Shown piece after piece: positions 27,168 through 34,863 of a DNA stretch of 64,000 nt (the first letter of the stretch is position 1; every line of letters begins with the position of its first letter). The translations under genes were made by a program, and so were the position numbers. The notes beneath the pieces were generated by a model, which was not told where the DNA came from, made no database searches, and worked only from the letters and a program-made list of their open reading frames with translations. The DNA comes from an uncultured Chlorobiaceae bacterium. Its GTDB lineage: Bacteria; Bacteroidota; Chlorobiia; Chlorobiales; Chlorobiaceae. Location of the stretch: positions 1 through 64,000 of the forward strand of contig CAIJPS010000014.1 in NCBI GenBank assembly GCA_903822595.1, in the 5' to 3' direction.

Positions 27168-29162
27168 ATGGCAGTGAATAACGTACTCAGGCAGATAAAA
27201 ACGTTTTTTCTTGGGGGCGCGAGGGATTTTCGGGATCAAAATATTTTTCACAAGCTGGCACTCTCAGCCTTTCTTGCATGGGTTGGACTTGGTTCAGACG
27301 GTCTCTCCTCCTCCTGTTATGGCCCTCCCGAAGCGTTCAAGGCTCTTCAAGGACATCCTACCCTTGGGATTTTTGTTGCTATTGGAACAGGAATTACCAT
27401 TCTCATTATTGCTACCAGTTATTCGCATATCATCGAGCTGTTCCCTCATGGCGGCGGCGGATACCTTGTTGCCAGCAAATTGCTTTCTCCCAAAATGGGG
27501 GTTATTTCAGGCAGTGCGCTTCTTATCGATTATGTGCTTACCATTACGATATCGATTGCCAGTGGCGCAGATGCGATTTTCAGCTTTCTCCCTATTGGAT
27601 TCATAGGTTATAAACTGTGGTTTGCTGTTTTCGGGGTTACTGTTTTACTGATTCTGAACCTTAGGGGTATCAAAGAGGCTGTGATGCCTCTTGTTCCGGT
27701 TTTTCTTCTGTTTGTCGTGACCCACTTGATTGTCATAGTCTATGCGGTGTTTACCCATATGATGGACTTTGGTGCGGTTTATCATGCGACCGGTCGTGAG
27801 CTCACCAGTTCATTTCATACTCTGGGCATTTTCGGAGTGATCTTTCTTGTTTTGAAAGCATACAGTCTTGGTGCTGGTACTTTCACTGGTATTGAAGCGG
27901 TCAGTAACGGCCTTCCTGTCCTTCGGGACCCGAAAGTCGAGACGGCAAAAAAAACCATGAAATACATGGCCATCTCTCTTTCTGTGACAGTCATGGGTCT
28001 CATGTTGGCCTATATTCTTTTTGATGTGCATGATTCGCCCGGCAAAACCTTGAATGCCATTTTGTTTGAGAGTGTAACGTCATCCTGGGGCGGGTATTCG
28101 GGTGTTGCGTTTGTCTGGGTAACGCTGTTTTCGGAAGCAGTTCTGCTCTTTATTGCCGCACAGACCGGCTTTCTTGACGGACCGAGGGTGCTGGCTAATA
28201 TGGCGCTCGACAAGTGGCTGCCCACGCGCTTTGCCATGCTGAGCGACAGGCTGGTGACGGAGAAGGGAATTCTTGTCATGGGCTTCGCATCACTTGTTAT
28301 GATGCTGGCATCAAATGGATCGGTTGATTTTCTGATTGTTCTTTACAGTATCAATGTCTTTATAACGTTTTCTCTCTCCCAGCTTGGTATGGTGAGGCAC
28401 TGGTGGGCAAAAAGAGGATCAGAAAAACAGTGGGCTCGAAAACTGGTTATCAATGGCATCGGCCTTACTCTGACGACTTTTATTTTGATTTCTGTATTGA
28501 TTCTCAAGTTTAATGAGGGTGGCTGGGTTACCATACTGATTACTGGCTTACTGGTTATTGGTGCTTTTTTTATCAAGGATCACTACAACAAGACCTATGT
28601 CACCCTTAAGCGGCTCGATGTTATTGTTGAAGCTGCGGTGCTGACCGGTTCTGATGTGCACGACAAGGAGAGCGAACACTCTACTCCGGTTCCGGCTTTT
28701 GATACCAAAGCTAAAACGGCAGCTATTCTGGTGAACGGTTTTAACGGCTTGGGTCTTCATACCCTGTTCAGCGTATTCCGTCTTTTCGGCAATAGTTATA
28801 AAAATTATGTTTTTGTTGAGATTGGTTCGATTGATGCCGGAAACTTCAAAGGGGCTGATGAAATCGATAACCTTGGCAGCTTTGTGCGCAACGAGACCTC
28901 CAAGTATGTTGAATACATGACGGAGCATGGGTACTATTCTGAGGCGTACTTTTCTCTTGGAACCGATGTGGTTGATGAGGTGAACAAACTTGTTCCAGCC
29001 ATCAGGGAAAAATATCCGGATATTGTGTTTTTTGGCGGGCAGCTTGTTTTTACAAAAGAGTCTCTCATGGATCGCTGGCTGCACAATTATACGGTTTTTG
29101 CCATACAGCGGAACCTCTATGTGTATGGCATTCCTTTTGTAATCTTGCCAATCAAGGTTTGA
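27168..29162 (+). CDS. APC-family potassium transporter, KimA/YdaO-like
   Basis: 664 residues from the MAVNNVLRQIK start; an ATG 15 codons upstream (27123) is equally possible because neither has a clear ribosome site. About 12 membrane segments fill residues 30-500. WVGLGSDGLSSSCYGPPEAF and SYSHIIELFPHGGGGYLVASKLL near the N-terminus are characteristic of the KimA-like high-affinity K+ importer group rather than amino-acid permeases. A soluble C-terminal domain of about 150 residues follows. Lying between a two-component regulator gene and its probable kinase, next to kdp, supports a K+ role. No frameshift or lost motif is seen. Confidence 0.8.
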   Translation: MAVNNVLRQIKTFFLGGARDFRDQNIFHKLALSAFLAWVGLGSDGLSSSCYGPPEAFKALQGHPTLGIFVAIGTGITILIIATSYSHIIELFPHGGGGYLVASKLLSPKMGVISGSALLIDYVLTITISIASGADAIFSFLPIGFIGYKLWFAVFGVTVLLILNLRGIKEAVMPLVPVFLLFVVTHLIVIVYAVFTHMMDFGAVYHATGRELTSSFHTLGIFGVIFLVLKAYSLGAGTFTGIEAVSNGLPVLRDPKVETAKKTMKYMAISLSVTVMGLMLAYILFDVHDSPGKTLNAILFESVTSSWGGYSGVAFVWVTLFSEAVLLFIAAQTGFLDGPRVLANMALDKWLPTRFAMLSDRLVTEKGILVMGFASLVMMLASNGSVDFLIVLYSINVFITFSLSQLGMVRHWWAKRGSEKQWARKLVINGIGLTLTTFILISVLILKFNEGGWVTILITGLLVIGAFFIKDHYNKTYVTLKRLDVIVEAAVLTGSDVHDKESEHSTPVPAFDTKAKTAAILVNGFNGLGLHTLFSVFRLFGNSYKNYVFVEIGSIDAGNFKGADEIDNLGSFVRNETSKYVEYMTEHGYYSEAYFSLGTDVVDEVNKLVPAIREKYPDIVFFGGQLVFTKESLMDRWLHNYTVFAIQRNLYVYGIPFVILPIKV

Positions 29163-29173
29163 CCCTTCTTCTG

Positions 29174-29211
29174 ATTTTTCAATCCTCTTTTTCTGAAGAG
29201 GATTGAAAAAT
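29174..29211. terminator. Strong hairpin after the KimA-like gene
   Basis: Perfect 16-bp stem ATTTTTCAATCCTCTT / AAGAGGATTGAAAAAT with a six-base loop, 12 bases after the transporter stop. There is no separate T-run after it, but the outer A/T pairs could serve as one. It probably separates the transporter transcript from the sigma-54-driven genes. Confidence 0.65.
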
Positions 29212-29301
29212 GCAATCACTTTTTTGCTTCTTCATTGATTTTTACAAGGTTGCGCTGTCCGGCATCCCTGTTTATCCTTGATTATTCCGGGGTTGTTGCC
29301 G

Positions 29302-29317
29302 TGGTACGGTATTTGCC
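29302..29317 (+). promoter_or_regulatory. Candidate sigma-54 (-24/-12) promoter
   Basis: TGGTAC, five bases, TTGCC: it matches the consensus TGGCAC-N5-TTGCA with the invariant GG and GC exactly ten bases apart. It lies 26 bases before the kinase ATG and is followed by a strong AGGAGG ribosome site. The adjacent NtrC-type regulator is the obvious activator. Confidence 0.75.
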
Positions 29318-29342
29318 AATAAAGATCAGGAGGTAAAAAAAT

Positions 29343-31169
29343 ATGGTTGGTATACGACAAAAACTTTTGCTGGGGTTTGGTGGCCTGCTTCTTATTGTTG
29401 CAGCCATGGGTGTTCTCACCATCAGGCAGATCGATTTACTTGGCGGAGCTATCGATGTCATGCTCAAGCAGAACTATCGCAGCGTTGTTGCCTGCCAGAA
29501 TATGACAGCATCTCTTGAGCGTATTGACAGCGGAGTATTGTTTACCTTTGCAGGTCATTACCAGGAAGGTGTGAACGCTATTCGGCAGCATGAAGAGCAT
29601 TTTTATAATGCGCTGCAAGTTGAACTCGGCAATATCACCTTGCTTGGTGAAGATCAGAAAGCCTTGCGGATTCGGAAGCTGTTTCTGGAGTCTTCAAGAG
29701 TCCTTGAGCAGGTTACTGACTCGTCTGCACCTCTCTCCCTGAGGCAGAAACGATATTTTTCTTCCCTGTTACCGATTTTTCAGGAAATCAAGCAGCTATC
29801 CGGTGAGGTTCTTGAAATGAACCAATCCAATATGCATCATGCAAATAATAATGCCCGCATTATGGCTGCATCGGCACACAATACTATGCTTGTTACGATT
29901 TTTGCCAGTGCCGTTATTGCCCTTTTGTTCAGCTATCAGTCACATCGATGGATTCTCCTGCCGATTAAAAAGCTTATTGCTTCGGCAGAAGAGATCAGAA
30001 AGGGAAATCTTGATCTTGTGCTTGATACCACTTCCAATGATGAAATCGGACGGCTTTCAAGGTCATTTAACGATATGGCCTCTACTCTGCGCAAAATGCG
30101 TAAAACTGATACGGATACTCTGCTCCGGACGCGAAGTGCAACACAGGAGGTGTTCAAGGTACTTCCCTCACCCATAGCGGTGCTCGATCAGAACGGTGAA
30201 GTTGAAGTAGCAACTGAAACCGCAGAAAGCTATTTCGGTCTGAAACCGGGAGTTAATGTTCGCGATCTTGGGCACGAGTGGCTGAGGAAATTGCTTCAGA
30301 AAGCTTATCGCCAGGATTATGCAACTGAAAGCGGTGAGGGAAATGGCTTTATTCAGCATTTTGTCGGGAATCACGAATACTTTTTTCAGCCTCAGGTAGT
30401 TCTTGTTCCAGCCGGAACAGCGCTGATTCTCAGGGATGTAACGCAGGTTTTCGAACAGCTCGAACTGAAGCGTAGCGTTATTGCAACCGTTTCCCATCAA
30501 CTGAAGACTCCTTTAACCTCTTTGAGGATGTCGATCCATCTGTTGCTTGAGGAGCGTGTCGGCAACCTGAACGAACAACAGTCAGATCTGCTCTTTGCCG
30601 CGCGGGATGAAAGTGAACGACTGGTGCATATCCTTGATGATCTTCTGGACCTCAACCGGATAGAATCCGGAAAAGCACATCTGAATGTTCATCCGGTATC
30701 TCTTTCTCGTATCGGTAGCGAAGGAATAGAACTTTTTGCTCTGCATGCCCGAGATCATGGAGTAACTCTTGTCAATACCATAGCGGAAGGGCTTCCGGAA
30801 GTCATGGCAGATCCTGAACGTATCCGCCATGTGTTTGCTAATCTCTTGTCCAATGCCTTGCGGTTTACTCCCCCTGGTGGCACCGTTACGTTAAGTGCCG
30901 TTAAAGAGCAGGATAACATCCGGTTTTCCATTGAAGATACCGGAAAAGGAATTTCAGAAGAACATCTCGCACATCTTTTTGAACAATTTTACCGGGTTCC
31001 CGGACAACCGGCAGAAAGCGGTATCGGGCTCGGACTCTCCATTGTCAAGGAGATCATAGACGCACATGGCGGAAGCGTTGGAGCCGAAAGCGATTCGGGA
31101 AGTGGTTCGGTTTTTTGGTTTACCATACCTATACAAAAGAATACCGGTGAAAATCAAACCACTATATAA
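29343..31169 (+). CDS. Membrane sensor histidine kinase (HAMP-PAS-HisKA-HATPase)
   Basis: 608 residues: TM1 (about 8-25), a periplasmic helical domain of about 145 residues, TM2 (about 178-198), HAMP (200-252), a PAS-like segment (275-365), HisKA with the phospho-acceptor His in ATVSHQLKTPLTSLRMS (about residue 386), and HATPase with NLLSNALRFTPP, DTGKGI and GIGLGLSIVKEI. The layout resembles KinB, the partner of the NtrC-type regulator AlgB. It is probably the partner of the response regulator at 25642. First gene of the sigma-54-driven kdp group. Confidence 0.9.
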   Translation: MVGIRQKLLLGFGGLLLIVAAMGVLTIRQIDLLGGAIDVMLKQNYRSVVACQNMTASLERIDSGVLFTFAGHYQEGVNAIRQHEEHFYNALQVELGNITLLGEDQKALRIRKLFLESSRVLEQVTDSSAPLSLRQKRYFSSLLPIFQEIKQLSGEVLEMNQSNMHHANNNARIMAASAHNTMLVTIFASAVIALLFSYQSHRWILLPIKKLIASAEEIRKGNLDLVLDTTSNDEIGRLSRSFNDMASTLRKMRKTDTDTLLRTRSATQEVFKVLPSPIAVLDQNGEVEVATETAESYFGLKPGVNVRDLGHEWLRKLLQKAYRQDYATESGEGNGFIQHFVGNHEYFFQPQVVLVPAGTALILRDVTQVFEQLELKRSVIATVSHQLKTPLTSLRMSIHLLLEERVGNLNEQQSDLLFAARDESERLVHILDDLLDLNRIESGKAHLNVHPVSLSRIGSEGIELFALHARDHGVTLVNTIAEGLPEVMADPERIRHVFANLLSNALRFTPPGGTVTLSAVKEQDNIRFSIEDTGKGISEEHLAHLFEQFYRVPGQPAESGIGLGLSIVKEIIDAHGGSVGAESDSGSGSVFWFTIPIQKNTGENQTTI

Positions 31170-31185
31170 AAAGAGGATAACCATT

Positions 31186-31284
31186 ATGGATGTTTATCAT
31201 TACCTGTTTGCCGCCATACTCATTTTTCTGCTTCTGGCAGGTTTGGCAGCATTCTTGGGTGTCATTTTTCATATCGGAGGTTAA
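31186..31284 (+). CDS. 32-residue single-pass membrane peptide
   Basis: Starts MDVYHYLFAAILIFLLLAG and ends FHIGG: one membrane helix with a short polar head, preceded by GAGGATAACC. It lies one base before the kdpF start and 16 bases after the kinase gene, so it is translated within the same operon. It resembles KdpF in size but not in sequence. Possibly a second small stabilising peptide; function unknown. Confidence 0.65.
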   Translation: MDVYHYLFAAILIFLLLAGLAAFLGVIFHIGG

Positions 31285-31285
31285 C

Positions 31286-31366
31286 ATGGACATTGTCGTA
31301 TTACTCACTTTTTTGGGCTGTATGGTTTATCTGGTCTATGCCATTGTCAATCCTGAGAAATTTTAA
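31286..31366 (+). CDS. kdpF: K+-transporting ATPase subunit F
   Basis: 26 residues, one membrane helix, ending in CMVYLVYAIVNPEKF, closely like the KdpF tail GYLVYALINAEAF of E. coli. A GGAGG ribosome site precedes it and kdpA follows 12 bases later. KdpF stabilises the KdpABC complex. Confidence 0.9.
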   Translation: MDIVVLLTFLGCMVYLVYAIVNPEKF

Positions 31367-31378
31367 AATTATCAACTC

Positions 31379-33049
31379 ATGATACTGCTGTTTTTATTAG
31401 TGCTTCTTGGTCCAGCACTCTTGTCGTGGCCTCTCGGTCATGCAATGGCACTTTTGATAGACCCTGCTCAGACATCGAACTATGGTCGCTGGACTTCAGG
31501 GATTTTCAGCAAAACAGGAGGGGTTGCTGCCGTTGAAGAGCAGGATTGGAAAGGATATCTTTTTTCCATGCTGATATGCAATGTCGTCATGTTTGTTTTT
31601 GTGGCCATTGTTCTTGCCCTGCTGCAATGGATGCCGCTCAATCCCGACGGAAAGGGGCCGCTTGAGGCAAGCCTTATCTTTAATACGGTCTTCTCGTTTG
31701 TAACGAACACCAACCTTCAGCATTACTCTGGAGAGGTGTCCATGAGCTATTTTTCCCAGCTTTTTGGTTTGATGTGGCTGCAGTTTGTTTCGGCTGCGAC
31801 AGGGATTGCCTGCCTTGCTGCTCTTGCCAGAGCGCTGGGCGGGAGAGAGACGGTCGGCAACTTTTACTCCGATCTGATGCGGACCACTCTTTTTATTTTG
31901 CTGCCGCTTGCTCTGCTTGTTGCCCTTCTTCTTCTTGCTGGAGGAGTTCCGATGACCTTGAATGGTGCCGTAATTGCCCATACTCTTGAACATGCAACAC
32001 AGACCATAGCCCGAGGCCCGGTAGCAGCCATGGAGGCCATCAAACAGCTCGGAACAAACGGCGGAGTTTTTTTCGGGCCGAATTCAACCCATCCTTTCGA
32101 GAACCCATCTTTCTTTACCAATATCATAGAGTGTACCAGTATTGTTTTGATTCCAATGGGCGCGGTATGGATGTTCGGGCGCATAACGGGCCGAATACGC
32201 GATGCAGCGGTTATTTTTACGGTTATGATGGTGCTGCTTCTGTTGAAAGGAGCTGCAGCCGTATGGCTTGAAGGTGATCCAACAGCCGCATTTTCAGGAC
32301 TTCCTGTCGAGCTGTCATCGAATCTCGAAGGCAAGGAGCTTCACTTTGGGTCTGGTGCCGGTGCTCTTTGGGCGGCAGTGACGACAGCTACCAGCAACGG
32401 TTCGGTCAACTGCATGCACGATAGCCTTAATCCGCTGACCGGACTTGTCCCTCTTGCCGGCATGTGGATGAATGTCGTTTTTGGCGGGGTTGGCGTTGGT
32501 CTTATCAACATGTTCATTTTTATCATCGTCGGTGTATTTATCTGTGGCATGATGGTTGGTCGTACCCCGGAATATTTTGGGCGTAAAGTTGAAACCCGGG
32601 AAATGACGCTTGCACTTCTTGCGCTACTCGTTCATCCTGCACTGATTCTCGGCGGTACGGCACTTTTTGCGGCTACTCCCGCAGGTGCTTCAACCGTACT
32701 CAACACCGGGGTTCACGGTTTTACAGAAATTCTTTACGAGTTTACATCGGCAGCGGCTAACAACGGTTCAGGCTTCGAAGGGCTTGGAGATAACACGGTT
32801 CCCTGGAATGTTGCAACCGGAATCGTTATGCTGCTTGCCCGATATATTCCAATCATTCTGCCTCTTGCCATTGCCGGTTCTCTCGCTGCGAAAAAACCGG
32901 TTCCGGAAACTGCCGGTACTCTCCGGACCGATACCTTGCTTTTTACCGTCATTATTTTCGGCAGCGTTGTTTTTATCGGAGCACTGCTTTTTCTGCCGGT
33001 AGCTGTGCTTGGTCCTGTAGCTGATCATCTTGCAGCATTAAGGTATTGA
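31379..33049 (+). CDS. kdpA: K+-transporting ATPase subunit A
   Basis: 556 residues, about ten membrane helices, the channel-like subunit that binds K+. The selectivity-filter segments are present: FNTVFSFVTNTNLQHYSGE, LGTNGGVFFGPNSTHPFENP, ATSNGSVNCMHDSLNPLTG and FTSAAANNGSGFEGL. The reading frame is complete. No ribosome site is obvious before the ATG, so it probably depends on coupling to kdpF. Its partner subunit KdpB is truncated (next entry). Confidence 0.95.
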   Translation: MILLFLLVLLGPALLSWPLGHAMALLIDPAQTSNYGRWTSGIFSKTGGVAAVEEQDWKGYLFSMLICNVVMFVFVAIVLALLQWMPLNPDGKGPLEASLIFNTVFSFVTNTNLQHYSGEVSMSYFSQLFGLMWLQFVSAATGIACLAALARALGGRETVGNFYSDLMRTTLFILLPLALLVALLLLAGGVPMTLNGAVIAHTLEHATQTIARGPVAAMEAIKQLGTNGGVFFGPNSTHPFENPSFFTNIIECTSIVLIPMGAVWMFGRITGRIRDAAVIFTVMMVLLLLKGAAAVWLEGDPTAAFSGLPVELSSNLEGKELHFGSGAGALWAAVTTATSNGSVNCMHDSLNPLTGLVPLAGMWMNVVFGGVGVGLINMFIFIIVGVFICGMMVGRTPEYFGRKVETREMTLALLALLVHPALILGGTALFAATPAGASTVLNTGVHGFTEILYEFTSAAANNGSGFEGLGDNTVPWNVATGIVMLLARYIPIILPLAIAGSLAAKKPVPETAGTLRTDTLLFTVIIFGSVVFIGALLFLPVAVLGPVADHLAALRY

Positions 33050-34851
33050 GTCAGAATGAAATATCTGAAAGCATTAATCATAACATCATGATGAACAGTA
33101 ATTCCTTTCCGAGCGCCTATGATCAGGCAAAATCCGTGCGCCGTCAGGCGAGAAAAGCATCTATTTTTGAAAAAAAACTGGTGCAGAATGCTCTCAGCCG
33201 ATCAATAATGATGCTTGATCCGAGGGCAATGGTAAAAAATCCGGTCATGTTTGTCACTGAAGCTGGAGCTTTTCTGACAACGCTTATCGCGGTTTCAAAT
33301 GCACTGACCGGAGCCGGGCACCAGCTCTATACCGTTGCAGTCATGCTTATCCTGTGGCTTACGGTGATGTTTTCCAATTTTGCTGAAGCTTTGGCGGAAG
33401 CTCGTGGCAAAGCACAGACTGACACTCTCAAGAGAACACGACAGAGCACGGTCGCCCGAAGAGTAATAAATGGCAAGGAAGAGTCCGTAAGTTCTGACAA
33501 TCTGCAGGAGGGCGATCGGGTTATTGTTTTGACAGGCGAAATTATTCCGGGAGATGGAGAGGTAGTCGAGGGTGCCGCCATGGTCGACGAATCGGCTATT
33601 ACCGGTGAATCAGCGCCGGTTGTGAGAGAGGCTGGCGGCGACCGATCGGGTGTTGTTGGCGGAACAAGAGTCATCTCTGATCATATTGTCGTGCGTATTT
33701 CTGTTTCAGCCGGGCACTCTTTTCTTGATAAAATGATCGCTCTTGTTGAAGGGGCCGTTCGGCAGAAAACTCCGAATGAGCTGGCGCTGACCGTTACTCT
33801 CGCCGGTCTTACCCTTGCATTTTTGATGGTAACCGGTACGCTCTGGCCTATCGGCAGATATTTTGGGATAATGCTGCCTGTACCGACGCTGGTTGCTCTT
33901 CTTGTCTGTCTTATTCCAACAACTATCGGAGCCCTTCTCTCCGCCATAGGGCTGGCCGGTATGGACCGGGCACTTTCAGCCAATGTGCTGGCAAAGAGCG
34001 GCAAAGCGGTTGAACTTGCAGGCGATATCGATACCCTTCTGCTCGACAAGACCGGCACGATCACCATAGGTAACCGTCAGGCAACGGACTATTTCCCGCT
34101 GCCGGGTATCCAGAGGGAGCGCCTTGCTTTGGTCGCAATGAAGGCATCATTCGGTGATCAGACCCCTGAAGGAAAATCAATTATTGCCCTTGCTGAAGAG
34201 ATGCTGGGCATAAAGGCTCCTGCCGAAGTTGATGGAAACGTAGTGCCCTTTTCTGCGCAATCCCGAATGAGCGGCATTGATCTTCCTGATGGTCAGAGTC
34301 TGCGCAAGGGTGCGCCGGATACCCTCATCAGTTTTTGTGAAAAACAGGGTGGGAGTGTTTCGGAAAAGCTGCAGGGGCTGGTTGACGACGTTGCTCGCAA
34401 AGGCATGACACCAATTGTCGTTGCGGAAGGAGGTGAACTTCTTGGCAGTGAACTGATTGCCCAGCAGTTTACCCGACCGGAATATTTCTGGTCTCGTCCT
34501 TCGGCAGTGTCATGGAACGCCGCAGGAGCAGGAGGCAGCAATCTGTCGCCCGCATCGATGGCGGCACGCCAGAGAACGGAAAAACTGCTTGCTGAACTGG
34601 CACTGAAAAAAGGTGAAAAGGTACCTGCTGATCTTGTTACAGCTTCAGGTAGCGGTCTTGACCCCCACATTTCACTTGCAGCAGCCAAATTTCAGGTGCC
34701 GAGAGTTGCTTTTGCGAGGGGCCTCTCCATTGACCAGGTGCTGAGGGTTCTTGATAAACCGGCAAATGGAAAATCTATCCTCCCATTTACCAGTGAGTTT
34801 CTGGTCAATGTGCTGCAACTCAACAGATCGCTTGACCGACTGAAAAAATAA
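33046..34851 (+). CDS. kdpB: In-frame fusion of truncated KdpB and truncated KdpC
   Basis: 601 residues in one open frame. Residues 1 to about 467 are KdpB: actuator TGES (AITGESAPV), KLIPTTIGALLSAIGLAGMDR-like segment, phosphorylation site DKTGTITIGNRQ and most of the nucleotide-binding domain, ending VVAEGGELLG. From about 468 (SELIAQQFTRPEYFWSRPSA, SGGSNL-like AGGSNLSP, VTASGSGLDPHIS) the sequence is KdpC to its normal end. Missing are the last ~220 residues of KdpB (GDGxNDAPA hinge motif and the final membrane helices) and the first ~50 of KdpC including its membrane anchor. The pump should be inactive. TTG start chosen (AAGG ribosome site, TTGA overlap with kdpA); ATG at 33088 is the alternative. 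Confidence 0.92.
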   Translation: MSQNEISESINHNIMMNSNSFPSAYDQAKSVRRQARKASIFEKKLVQNALSRSIMMLDPRAMVKNPVMFVTEAGAFLTTLIAVSNALTGAGHQLYTVAVMLILWLTVMFSNFAEALAEARGKAQTDTLKRTRQSTVARRVINGKEESVSSDNLQEGDRVIVLTGEIIPGDGEVVEGAAMVDESAITGESAPVVREAGGDRSGVVGGTRVISDHIVVRISVSAGHSFLDKMIALVEGAVRQKTPNELALTVTLAGLTLAFLMVTGTLWPIGRYFGIMLPVPTLVALLVCLIPTTIGALLSAIGLAGMDRALSANVLAKSGKAVELAGDIDTLLLDKTGTITIGNRQATDYFPLPGIQRERLALVAMKASFGDQTPEGKSIIALAEEMLGIKAPAEVDGNVVPFSAQSRMSGIDLPDGQSLRKGAPDTLISFCEKQGGSVSEKLQGLVDDVARKGMTPIVVAEGGELLGSELIAQQFTRPEYFWSRPSAVSWNAAGAGGSNLSPASMAARQRTEKLLAELALKKGEKVPADLVTASGSGLDPHISLAAAKFQVPRVAFARGLSIDQVLRVLDKPANGKSILPFTSEFLVNVLQLNRSLDRLKK

Positions 34852-34863
34852 TTCCGTAAACGA

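Noticed and set aside
33046-34851. kdpB truncated by a frameshift
   Set aside because: The frame is open throughout and passes directly from KdpB to KdpC sequence; the loss is a deletion, not a frameshift.
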